Source of the DNA: Candidatus Altimarinota bacterium | Lineage (GTDB): Bacteria > Patescibacteriota > Gracilibacteria > BD1-5 > UBA2023 | Assembly (NCBI GenBank): GCA_024709505.1 | Contig: JANJWP010000005.1 | Location: 1 to 64,000, forward strand | Direction of reading: 5' to 3' | Length of the DNA: 64,000 bases | Shown here: positions 27,501 to 35,407 of the stretch, one piece after another | How positions within the stretch are numbered: the stretch's first letter is position 1 | Layout: each line of letters begins with the position of its first letter | Program-made: the position numbers and the translations under genes | The notes under the pieces: generated by a model | The model's input: the letters and a program-made list of their open reading frames with translations, nothing else | What the model was told of the DNA's origin: nothing | Databases searched by the model: none

Positions 27501-28252
27501 TCCACCTCGAACGTTTCCCGACGTTCGACCGAACCGCGGTTTCGACCGAACTCCTCTCGAACATGAAAAAGGCCAAAGACTTGGTCGCCCTCGGCCTCGC
27601 CGCCCGTTCCAAGGCGAAGATCCGCGTGCGCCAACCGCTTTCCAAGGTCGTCGTTGGCGAAAGCCTGCCCCAGTACTATCTCGATATCGTCCGTGACGAA
27701 CTGAACGTAAAGGAAGTCGCCGTGGAAGACATGTCGAAGATCGCGAAAAAGGTCGTCAAACCCAACGCCCGGCTTATCGGTCCGAAATTTGGAAAAGACG
27801 TGCAGGCCGTGATTCTCGCGGCGAAATCCGGTGAATTCAGCGAGCTCGAAGGAGGAAAAATCGCCGTAGGAGATTTCGTGCTCGAACCCGGAGAATTCGA
27901 AGTCGAATACGTTCCGCTTGCCGGTTCCGATTCGGGGTTCGCGGTCGAAGGCGGATACGGAACCGTCGTCGCCCTCGACGCCGTCGTTACCGACGAACTC
28001 CGTATTGAAGGCGTGGCCCGCGACCTCGTGCGCGTCATTCAGGATTCCCGCAAAGAAGCCGGGTATTCGGTATCCGACCGGATTCGGCTTTCGCTCTCGG
28101 GCGAAGGCGCCGGATTGGTACTCGAAGCCCATAACGACTATTTCGAAATTGAAACGCTCGCCGACTTGGTGGGCGAACTGCCGGATGCCGACATTGAGAA
28201 GGTTGCCGATACCGAACTCGGTTCGGTGACGGTGAGGGTGAAAAAGGCGTAA
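24521..28252 (+). CDS. ileS: Isoleucyl-tRNA synthetase with inserted histidine-phosphatase domain, 1243 aa
   Basis: Charges tRNA-Ile. Class I motifs: HYGH in PPFATGTPHYGHILAG and KMSKS in EDGKKMSKSLSNYPDP; large editing domain between them; C-terminal anticodon-binding region (NPLDKFVLGELQTL, then NWYVRRSRRRFWE). The surprise is at about residues 693-890: after YANIDGYEPDG the sequence switches to EIRFVRHGQTDANLHGRL and on to VVAHGGTFRAFNQV before returning at RVLGNPLDKF. That insert is a complete histidine-phosphatase (phosphoglycerate-mutase-like) domain with RHG (His702), the second Arg (ASPLERASETA), the acid (ALVERKSGKYSG) and the second His (VVAHGG) all present, so it looks active. Usual IleRS length is about 930-1050. 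No frameshift, no UGA. T-box controlled. Confidence 0.95.
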   Translation: MFPHTDPKQSFPALENEVIKYWKENRTFERSLEIREGAPEYVFYDGPPFATGTPHYGHILAGVIKDVIPRYWTMRGRYVERRFGWDCHGLPIENIVEKKLGISGKKDIEEKLGVFAFNEECRKNVFGYVDEWRKVVERTGRWVDMDNDYKTLDRDFMESVWWVFKSIYDKGLIYESHRVVPYCPRCSTPLSNFEVNQGYEDKQDKAVTVKFKVKDSASKYVLAWTTTPWTLPANLGLAVGTDIVYAEIRDNVSGDTYVLAKDRLGTYYKNPEDYVLVREYPGSCLVGLEYEPLFNEPREIFELGELPKGQELGRNAYRVVSGHHVTTESGTGVVHIAPAYGEDDFQIGVKEGLGFFSHINATGNVEGLGFGEGEYVFDFNETVIKYLKDTKALVHIGSIDHSYPHCYRCKTPLIYRAVSAWYVNVEKIKDDMLKSNANINWTPEHIKEGRFGKWLEGARDWNISRNRYWGSAIPVWKSEDGDAIVIGSVEELAELSGGQVVEKNGDFIFSDTGKPVDLHKHFVDQIVLKKNGKEYRRVPEVLDCWFESGSMPYAQKHYPFENKERFEKAFPADFICEGLDQTRGWFYTLVVLSAALYGHEPFNNVIVNGIILAEDGKKMSKSLSNYPDPMLLLEKHGADAVRFFLMNSPAVRAEELRFSEAGVEETVKKVILPLWNSLSFFTTYANIDGYEPDGTEIRFVRHGQTDANLHGRLSDGFENSPLNATGREQALAAGRELALQGAKFDLIVASPLERASETASIIAEAIGYPHAEIVYDDALVERKSGKYSGKFHTDIVEEHFRLTGERIEVRHSSKIWANDESAETIPDYVERHRRWHADLVERHKGKRILVVAHGGTFRAFNQVLRDLDHEEAFRGVRGLHNCEIAELPVRVLGNPLDKFVLGELQTLVAKVNDSFESYDLQKGARAIVEFLDDLTNWYVRRSRRRFWENGMTDDKKNAYDTLRRVLIDVSKVLAPFAPFVSEHVFRVLTGKESVHLERFPTFDRTAVSTELLSNMKKAKDLVALGLAARSKAKIRVRQPLSKVVVGESLPQYYLDIVRDELNVKEVAVEDMSKIAKKVVKPNARLIGPKFGKDVQAVILAAKSGEFSELEGGKIAVGDFVLEPGEFEVEYVPLAGSDSGFAVEGGYGTVVALDAVVTDELRIEGVARDLVRVIQDSRKEAGYSVSDRIRLSLSGEGAGLVLEAHNDYFEIETLADLVGELPDADIEKVADTELGSVTVRVKKA

Positions 28253-28254
28253 TT

Positions 28255-29145
28255 CTATCTTTCGCGTTTTCGGAGTTCCATAAACACCCCGAACCGCGCC
28301 TTCGGATCTTTGCGCGAACTAAAATAGCCTTTTTCGTGCCCTTCGCATACGGTGCAGAGCGAGAGGTCGTTGGTCCGCGCCTCCGAAATTCCCGATTTTT
28401 CGAGCGCCGCATGGATGAGCGCCGAAGAGTCGAGGAAGGTCCGTCCGCCCCGACCGACGATTCCAAAGTTCGGAGGGGTTCGGAGTTTCGACCAGAGCGG
28501 ACGTATGCCCGTTGGTCCGCCGTTATTCTCGGGAATTTTTCCGTTTATGAACGCTTCCCGAAACGTATCGAGTCAGAATTCGTAGCAGCACGACTTGGCA
28601 AAAGGGGAGACATAGGCTTCAAGGTCCTTCGAAACCTCGTTTCCAAAGATCGCCTTTACCGATTCCACTGTTTTTCCAACGATGTTTTTTGCCGTGCCTT
28701 TCCAACCGGAATGCACGAGCGCGATGAAATCAACGTTCGGATCCCGGTGCGAAAGTCCCACGATGGCGCAATCGGCGGGAGCGAAAAAGATTCCGACGTT
28801 ATGATCGAGAGGTTTTTCCGAAACGAGAATGACCGAATCCCGGTGTCCGGAATCGGTTTCGGTGGGTTTTCGGTCGTAAAAACCGATGGAGTTTTCGCGA
28901 ACTGCCGGAGTCCAACCGCTATCAAGGGGATTCGATGTCGATACGATGTCAACCGCATCGGTATGCATCGCCGGGTTCGGCAAAAACACGTCGCCTTCCA
29001 AAAACGAGCAATGAATCTGAATGATGTTTCCCACGCGTTCGCGAATGAGGCGCAGGCGTTCTTCGGGAACGCTTGACGCGGTGCGGGCGGGTTTCGGTAC
29101 GCACGAGAAGACCGCGCGGCCGTTTTCGGATACGGCTTTCAGCAT
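28255..29145 (-). CDS. Laccase-domain (YfiH/DUF152) protein, 296 aa
   Basis: Multicopper-oxidase-like fold family (YfiH/PgeF; also described as FAMIN-like purine nucleoside enzymes); some members correct peptidoglycan precursors. The conserved core is FFAPADCAIVGLSHRD, VDFIALVHSGWKGTAKNIVGKTVE and SPFAKSCCYEF-G-LDTFREAF, giving the His/Cys/His metal set. TGA 28573 splits the gene in the track; the C-terminal third runs to a TAG only 2 nt from the ileS stop (convergent). It ends with LSLCTVCEGHEKGYFSSRKD, the family's C-terminal Cys/Tyr segment. I start at ATG 29145 rather than the TTG used in the track. Confidence 0.9.
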
Positions 29146-29172
29146 GGCGTTCAAAAATGCTAAGACGTCTTT

Positions 29173-29200
29173 TCTATACGGATGGACAGCGTTCTGTCAA
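29173..29200 (-). promoter_or_regulatory. Promoter for the laccase-domain gene
   Basis: Minus strand TTGACA, 16-nt spacer, TATAGA. Confidence 0.75.
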
Positions 29201-29234
29201 TCCCCAAGTTCAAAAACCGATTTTCCATTTTAAA

Positions 29235-29270
29235 AATGAAAAATCCGCAACCGGAAAGGTTGCGGATTCG
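29235..29270 (-). terminator. Terminator of the 29285-29482 gene
   Basis: Minus strand AATCCGCAACC-tttcc-GGTTGCGGATT followed by TTTCATTTTT; 11-bp stem. Confidence 0.88.
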
Positions 29271-29284
29271 TGTGCCCTTTTGGG

Positions 29285-29482
29285 CTACCCCTGATACAGC
29301 GAGATCCCGTGGCGGGCCGCATAGCGGGGGATTTCTTCCGTCGGGGAACCGATGAAGTCGGCCAGCGTTTTGACGAACTCGTTGTTCGCCGCCACCATGC
29401 GCTGATGTTGGCGACGCTGCGAATTGCGTTGTTGCAAGCGTTTCTTCGCGATTTCTTCCGGCGTTTGTTTTTGTTGTGACAT
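29285..29482 (-). CDS. Small basic hypothetical protein, 65 aa
   Basis: Unrecognised. ATG 29482 (MSQQKQTPEEIAKKRLQQRN) preceded by AAGGAGG; the track start 29488 is a TTG just behind the Shine-Dalgarno. The N-terminal half is a Gln/Arg/Lys-rich helix (KKRLQQRNSQRRQHQRM) and the C-terminal half a short neutral domain (FVKTLADFIGSPTEEIPRYAARHG). A nucleic-acid- or ribosome-binding small protein is plausible from charge alone. It has its own near-consensus promoter and terminator, so it is a monocistronic, probably abundant transcript. Confidence 0.7.
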   Translation of the reverse strand: MSQQKQTPEEIAKKRLQQRNSQRRQHQRMVAANNEFVKTLADFIGSPTEEIPRYAARHGISLYQG

Positions 29483-29536
29483 GAGCAAACCTCCTTTTTC
29501 GTGTTGCGTTCGACTTCGTCACGATCGAACCCCCCT

Positions 29537-29564
29537 AAGGTATTTCGACCGCGAAAAATGTCAA
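29537..29564 (-). promoter_or_regulatory. Promoter of the 29285-29482 gene
   Basis: Minus strand TTGACA, 16-nt spacer, TACCTT. Confidence 0.7.
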
Positions 29565-29569
29565 GTTTA

Positions 29570-30433
29570 TCATCCTATTGCGTTCCTTATGGGGGTAAGA
29601 ACTCCGTTTTCGCATCGGCAAAGCGAAACGTAGTCTTTCGAATCGCGAACGAGAACGTCGTTCCCTTGGGGAATTCCTTCCGGCGATGCCATGGGGATGC
29701 CTGCCAAAAGGGTTTTAGCGGCTTCGTCCGATACCCGCAAAACGGGGAGCGAGGGGATGAGTTCCGATGGATCGACTCGGTTATGGACGCAAGCTTCGAC
29801 AGGGGAAATCGCCCGGTCCACCGAGATGGGGCCTATCGCGGTACGCCGGAGCATCGTCACGACCGCTCAAATTCCAAATTTAGCGCCAATATCCCGGGCG
29901 AGCGACCGGACGTAGGTTCCGGCCGAGACTTCGCACGAAAAGGTTGCCGAAGGAAAGCTGAAATCTTCCAGTTCGAGCGAAAAAACCTCGACGTCCCGCT
30001 CTGGAATTTCGAAGTCGTCGCCCTTCCGAGCCATCCGGTAGGCGCGTTTTCCGTCGATTCGGAGGGCGCTGTACTTGGGGGGAACTTGCGAAATCCGTCC
30101 TCGAAAATCCGACAGTGCGCGCTTTAGTCCGCCTTCTCACATTTTCATTTTTGCGCCTTCGAGTGCGGACGCATCGATTTTTTGAGTTTCCGTTCCTAAA
30201 TCGAGCGATTCCGAAACGTGCGAAAAATCCACCGTAAAACGGTAGCTTTTCCGATCATTTTCGAAGTAGGGAATGAGTTTGGTCGAACCGGCGCTTGCCA
30301 CGATGAGAAGCCCGCTCGCGAGGGGGTCGAGCGTTCCCGTATGCCCGGCCTTTTTACATTCGAGCACGCGACGAACCTTGGCAACCGCGGCGAAACTCGA
30401 AATTCCTTCGGGCTTGTCGATAAGATGGAACAT
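29570..30433 (-). CDS. truB: tRNA pseudouridine-55 synthase
   Basis: Makes pseudouridine 55 in the T loop of tRNAs. The catalytic motif AGHTGTLDPLASGLLIV carries the nucleophile Asp; further family stretches are LIDKPEGISSFAAV, KSYRFTVDFSHVSESLDLGT, QVPPKYSALRIDGKRAYRMAR and SAGTYVRSLARDIGAKFGI-G. Two TGA codons (30137-30139 and 29867-29869) cut it into three ORFs in the track. 287 aa, ATG 30433, stop TAG. Last gene of a secA-lepB-HD-truB run with gaps of only a few nt. Confidence 0.95.
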
Positions 30434-30439
30434 GCCGAT

Positions 30440-31108
30440 TTAGGTTTTTCGTATTTTTCCGATGGCCGTCACGGTGGTTGCCGTTTCGACCGCGGTATTT
30501 ACCGCCGTCCCTACCGCGCTCTTGGCGGTCTCCAGAACTTCTTCGAACGCGCCTTCGGCCGAACGCTCGAGCCGTTCGATTTCCCGACTGATGCGGACGA
30601 GGATGTCACGCGTTTCCTCGAACCGTATCCGCGAATGGGCGATTGACCGCACTGCCACCGAATGGAGTGCGCCATAGGCGACTTCGGTTACCGCGGCAAG
30701 GGCGTCGGCAATCTTCAAAACCGCGAATTCCCGCGTTTTCGGTACCGATACTTTTCCGAAGCCGAGGGGAAACATATGGGCTTCAATGATGCTTATGGCA
30801 TGAAGGTTCCGAAGCCCGACCTTCCGAGCGTTCCGGGCTGATTCGAGGCCGTGCTCGTAGCCTTTTACGCGCGTTTCGTGGAAATCGTGGAGAAGTCCCG
30901 CGAGAACGCAGGTTTCTACGTCGGCACGAAAGAGCTTTGCCAACCGCAAACAAAGCGAGGCCGTATGGATGAGGTGTTCGTGCCGGTTGAAAAAAAGGTG
31001 GTGTCGATGTCGGCGAAGCTTCGAGAACCGTTCGTGGGAAACGTAGGGCGCGATGATCTTCGAGAGTTCGTCACGGTCTTTTCCCCGGAGGAGAAAGAGG
31101 GAAAGCAT
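30440..31108 (-). CDS. HD-domain phosphohydrolase, 222 aa
   Basis: Predicted metal-dependent phosphohydrolase. The HD motif is seen as HEHLIHTASLCLRLAKLF..CVLAGLLHDFHE (His, then HD), with the further His in NLHAISIIEAHMFPLGFG and Asp in LKIADALAAV. The C-terminal 60 residues are a long helix with an Ala/Thr-rich end (VGTAVNTAVETATTVTAIGK). Substrate unknown; nucleotides or second messengers are typical. ATG 31108 follows the lepB stop by 2 nt, and its TAG is 6 nt before truB, so it is cotranscribed with both. Confidence 0.85.
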   Translation of the reverse strand: MLSLFLLRGKDRDELSKIIAPYVSHERFSKLRRHRHHLFFNRHEHLIHTASLCLRLAKLFRADVETCVLAGLLHDFHETRVKGYEHGLESARNARKVGLRNLHAISIIEAHMFPLGFGKVSVPKTREFAVLKIADALAAVTEVAYGALHSVAVRSIAHSRIRFEETRDILVRISREIERLERSAEGAFEEVLETAKSAVGTAVNTAVETATTVTAIGKIRKT

Positions 31109-31110
31109 GG

Positions 31111-31881
31111 TTATTTCGATGATTCGAGCTCCGGATAATTCCAGGTTCTCGGAGTATCGAGAAGGCGGGGTTTTATTACCCAGCCGACGTCCTTGGCAAT
31201 CTGGAAATGAAAGGGGACGATGCTGAAGGAATTGAAGATCTTAAAATACCCCACGTCGAGAAGCACTTTCCCTACGACGTCGGAACGTTTGAGATAGTGT
31301 CCGGTCGTTCCCGAGAGGCATGAACGGAAACACGAGCGTGAATCGGAAGAATTGTTCCGATTGTCGCCCATGGTGAAATAGTGCCCTTCCGGAACTTCGA
31401 ATTTCGGATCGCGAACGTCGTTCGGAAGGAACGTGCGACCTTTGTTGAATGCCGAAAGATAGTCTTCGTTCAATTTGGCGGCTTCAAGCATTTCCGGAGT
31501 TTTCAGCCACACTTCACCATCCTTGAATTCGATCGTATCGCCCGGAATTCCAACGACCCTTTTGATGTAGTATTCCTTGCCGTTCCCTGCATGGGGACGG
31601 ACGATCACCACGTCGCCGCGCTTCGGATCGCCGACTTTCACCACGCCGAAATCGGCATAGGAGAACTTGTCTACGAGAATGAATTCCTTGTCGTGGTATG
31701 ATTCTTCCATCGAATTCCCGCTGATTTGGAACGGGGAAGCCACGTATTCCCGAACGAACATTACGACGATGAGAATCACCGCAAGATCGCGGAAGAACGC
31801 GAGAGCTTCTTTTAGATGAAAGGTCTCGTTTTCGGATTCTTTCGGTCGGATTTCGGGATTGTCGGTCGGTTCGGGAATCAT
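31111..31881 (-). CDS. lepB: Signal peptidase I
   Basis: Membrane-bound serine protease that removes signal peptides from secreted proteins. One N-terminal membrane helix (FRDLAVILIVVMFVREYV, about residues 33-50) and the catalytic boxes: SGNSMEESY (Ser nucleophile), KRGDVVIVRP and YYIKRVVGIPGDTIE (catalytic Lys), HYFTMGDNRNNSSDSR. 256 aa, normal size. ATG 31881, 47 nt after secA; the pairing with secA fits a secretion operon. No UGA. Confidence 0.95.
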   Translation of the reverse strand: MIPEPTDNPEIRPKESENETFHLKEALAFFRDLAVILIVVMFVREYVASPFQISGNSMEESYHDKEFILVDKFSYADFGVVKVGDPKRGDVVIVRPHAGNGKEYYIKRVVGIPGDTIEFKDGEVWLKTPEMLEAAKLNEDYLSAFNKGRTFLPNDVRDPKFEVPEGHYFTMGDNRNNSSDSRSCFRSCLSGTTGHYLKRSDVVGKVLLDVGYFKIFNSFSIVPFHFQIAKDVGWVIKPRLLDTPRTWNYPELESSK

Positions 31882-31928
31882 GTTGGATTTTATTGAAAGA
31901 CCTTCTTTCGGAGGCGGGTCTCCCCGGA

Positions 31929-34688
31929 TTATTTTCCGTGGCAGGCTTTATATTTCTTTCCGCTTCCGCACGGACAGGGTTCGTTGCGTCCGACCTTCGG
32001 TACCGGAGTCCCGCTTGCTTGAGTCGGAGCCGGCGGATTGGAAGCGTTTGCCACGCGCACGACCCGAACGCCCTCGGAGTCTTGGGGTTGGACGTCGAGC
32101 GCCGCCTTGAAGACGGCTTCGTCGGAGAGAAGGTTCATAAGTCCTTCGGCGTTTCCGCTCGAAAGGCCGTCGAGCGCCCGTTCGAGTTTGGATTCGTCAA
32201 TTTCCACCGGCTCGATAGGTTGCGATACGGTGGCGGTAAGGAGTCCCTTGGTAACCTTCCGTCCGATCTCTTCGATGAGCGTGACGAATTTGTCGTAGGC
32301 CTTCTCCTTATAGACGACGAGCGGCTGTTTTTGGGCGTATCCTTCGAAGGCGACTTCTTCCCGGAGATGCGCCATTTCGTCGATGTGACGCATCCAAAGT
32401 TCGTCGATCGATTGGAGCATGAGGCGCTTTTCGTAGTCGGCGAATTCGGCGGGGAATTCCGCCATTTTCGGCTCGAGCGCGCGGAGAAAGGCGTTTTTTA
32501 TGATTTCCGTGATGACGGCGGAGTCGTCGGAAGTGATTTCGTCTTCGGAGAGGACGTTCGTCCCGGCGTATTCCGCACATTCCGAAACGAGTTTTGCGGC
32601 GTCGATTTCATCGGCGTCGTTCCGAGAATTTTCCACGAGGCGCTCCGAGAGTTCCGCGAAGGCGCGGACGACCTCTTCGTGGACATTTTCCTGCTCGAGA
32701 ATGCGGTTCCGGCGTCCGTAGATGACGAGCCGGTGGTGATTGAGAACGTCGTCGTATTCGAGAATGTGCTTGCGGATGTCGAAATTCCGGCCTTCAACCT
32801 GCTTTTGAACGCCGGTAATGCGTTTGGTGAGGGTGCCCGATTCCGCGAGCGGCTCATCGTCGGGAATGCTCGCGAAGAGGGGGGAATTGAAGAGCGAAAA
32901 AATCCGGTCGCCGCCGAAAATGCGCATGATGTCGTCCTGGGGCGAAACCATGAACTGCGAAAGGCCGGGGTCACCCTGGCGCCCCGAACGACCGCGAAGC
33001 TGGTTGTCGATGCGACGGGTTTCGTGTTTTTCGGTGCCGATAACGTAGAGTCCCCCGAGTTCGTAGATTTGTTCGCCGACTTCGACCGTCCCCGATAACG
33101 ACGCGACTTCTTCCGCGATCTTGATGTCGGTTCCGCGACCGGCCATGTTGGTCGCGATGGTGACGGCCCCCAATTGTCCGGCACGGGCGACGATTTCGGC
33201 TTCGCGCTCGTCTTGCTTGGCATTGAGGACTTCGTGGGGAATTCCGGCGCTTTGCAAGAGGGAAGAGAGGTATTCCGATTTCGCGACCGAAACCGTTCCC
33301 ACGAGAATGGGCTGGCCCTTTTCGTGCAAGGCTTTGATAAGCTTGACGACGTAGTCGTATTTTCCCTTCTCGTTTTTAAAGAGAAGATCCGATTTGTCCC
33401 TTCGGATGAGCGGGCGGTTGGTTGGAACGCAAACGACCTCGAGGCCGTAGATCTTGTAGAATTCCTCTTCTTCGGTTTTGGCCGTACCGGTCATTCCGGA
33501 GAGCTTCTTATAGAGGCGGAAATAGTTTTGGAACGTGATTGACGCGAGCGTGCGCGATTCCTGTTGGATCTTGACGTTTTCCTTCGCTTCGATGGCCTGG
33601 TGCAGGCCATCGGAATACCGCCGTCCGGAAAGGACGCGGCCGGTGTGTTCGTCGATGATCATGACGTTTTCTTCGCGCACCAGATAATCGACGTCGCGCT
33701 TGTAGACGGCGTTGGCCTTGAGCGCGTTTTCGACGTGGTGGAGATCGTTGTAGTGCGCCGAAACGTAGATGTTGTCGATGCCGAGCATTTTTTCGATTTC
33801 GCCGATTCCAGCTTCGTTCAACGTGGCCGTCTTTTGTTTTTCGTCCACCTTGTAATGAACGTTTTCCTGAAGCTTTTTCGCGATGGCCGCGAATTTTACG
33901 TACTTGCTGGTCGGTTCGGAATCCGGGGCGCTGATGATGAGCGGGGTTCGGGCTTCGTCTACGAGGATGGAGTCAACTTCATCGACGATGGCGTAGTACA
34001 AAGGCCCCATGACGCGGCGTTCGACGTTCGAGACCATGTTGTCGCGAAGGTAGTCGAAACCGAGTTCGTTATTGGTCGCGTAGACGACGTTTGCGCGGTA
34101 CATTTCGCGCTTTACGTCGGGTTGCTGGTGGTGGACGATCACGCCGGTTTTGAGGCCGAGCGCTCCGTAGATGATTCCCATTTCCATCGCGTCGCGGCGG
34201 GCAAGGTAGTCGTTAACGGTAACGACGTGAACCGGAAGCCCGACGAGCGCGTTCAGATAGGCGGCGATGGTCGCGACGAGGGTTTTTCCTTCGCCGGTCT
34301 TCATTTCGGCGATGGAGCGGTCGTTCAAGGCCATGGCGCCGACGATTTGAACGTCGTAAGGAACCATGTTCCACACGACCTTCCGCCCGTCTTCGAGTTC
34401 GAATTCGCGGCCGTTTATCAAACGGCAGGCGATGCGGTGGACGGCAAGGGCTTCGTTTCGGATTTCCGCGAGGATTTCCTTAATCTTCGCGTAATCTTCC
34501 GCATTTTTATAATCCAATCCCTCGAACCGCGACAGGAATTCCCGGGTTTTCGCTTGAACGGCGTCGAGATCGGTCAACTCGCCCGAGAGCCGCGCTTCGT
34601 GCTCCTTTACGTCTTCGAGTTCGCGAAAATACTCTTTGAGACGCTTTTCGGTCGGGTCTCAGAAAAGGGCTTTGAGGAAGGGGTGCAT
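31929..34688 (-). CDS. secA: Preprotein translocase ATPase SecA
   Basis: Motor of the Sec export pathway. The ORF track begins at 34577; one TGA (34659-34661, [20 protein letters not shown]) extends it to ATG 34688, restoring the usual SecA N terminus. Motifs: [19 protein letters not shown] (Walker A region), [52 protein letters not shown], and a C-terminal zinc/SecB-type tail [15 protein letters not shown]. 919 aa. Stop TAA. Preceded by a ~95-nt leader with a short terminator-like hairpin. Confidence 0.97.
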
Positions 34689-34754
34689 CGTTGAAGGATT
34701 GGATAAGCGTTCCGGCCTTGGTACGGAGTACGGGAACGGGAAGCCGCGGTCGAT

Positions 34755-34782
34755 AGAAAAAACTCCGGTTCTCGCCGGAAAC
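34755..34782 (-). promoter_or_regulatory. Terminator-like hairpin in the secA leader
   Basis: Minus strand TTCCGG-cgaga-ACCGGAG followed by TTTTTTC, between the promoter and the secA ATG. The stem is short (5-6 bp), so attenuation is only a possibility. Confidence 0.35.
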
Positions 34783-34788
34783 GCGCAA

Positions 34789-34815
34789 ATTATACGGATT
34801 TTTCGGGAAAAACAA
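34789..34815 (-). promoter_or_regulatory. Promoter of the secA operon
   Basis: Minus strand TATAAT with TTGTTT 15 nt upstream (or GTTGTT at 16). Confidence 0.6.
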
Positions 34816-34906
34816 CGTTTTTAAAAGGAATGGATGTCGGATTTTCCGCGTTGATTTCCATGGATTTTCGTTACGCTTTTAAAAGTTGTCCGTGCCCTTT
34901 CGTTCC

Positions 34907-35347
34907 ATGTCCTCCGAAAATTCCAAAGAATCCTTCGAATTCGAATTGCGCCTCGACCCCAAAATGGAACCCCCGAAATTTTTTTCTTACGTCCGGGGGG
35001 TGATCGCCAAGAAGGTCACGAATTTCGAAGACCGCGTTCAGTCGGACGTTTCGGATATTTCCACGCGCCTCGTTCTTTTGCGGGACGCGCAATCGGCCTG
35101 AAAAGCTTTTGAAGTCCGGGTGTCCGAAGCCGAAAACGTTGCCGGTTCGAAAAAACAGTCGCGCGAACTTACCGCCGCGATTTTGGAATTCAACGCCGCG
35201 ATGAAGGAACTCGATTCGCGCCTCAAAGAGGAAATCCGCTTTCAGGAATCTCGCGGGGGCATATCGGAACCGGCGTTGCCGGAAGAAGACGATTTCCGCC
35301 TCCGTTCCGATGAGGCGATTCGCTTCCTTCGGGAAAACGATTGGTAA
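34907..35347 (+). CDS. Hypothetical coiled-coil protein, 146 aa
   Basis: Unrecognised. Two ORF pieces joined by TGA 35099-35101 (AQSA-G-KAFEVRVSEAEN). Start ATG 34907 (MSSENSKESFEFELRLDPK). A short N-terminal domain (FELRLDPKMEPPKFFSYVRGVIAKK) is followed by heptad-like helices (RVQSDVSDISTRLVLLRDAQ, ELTAAILEFNAAMKELDSRLKEEI) and an acidic tail. No membrane segment. It is divergent from secA and converges on tig, with whose terminator its 3' end overlaps. Function unknown. Confidence 0.65.
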
Positions 35348-35382
35348 AACCCCTCCACGGAAGGGGGGGGAGGGGTTAAAAA
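35346..35382 (-). terminator. Terminator of tig (overlaps end of the 34907 gene)
   Basis: Minus strand AACCCCTCC-cccccttccgt-GGAGGGGTT then TTAC; A-run on the other side makes it usable in both directions. Confidence 0.65.
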
Positions 35383-35407
35383 ATGCCTTTTGCCTCTTTT
35401 GGGCAGG

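Noticed and set aside
33564-34694. 376-aa plus-strand ORF opposite secA
   Set aside because: Low-complexity F/D/V-rich translation typical of antisense to secA; no promoter or start signal.
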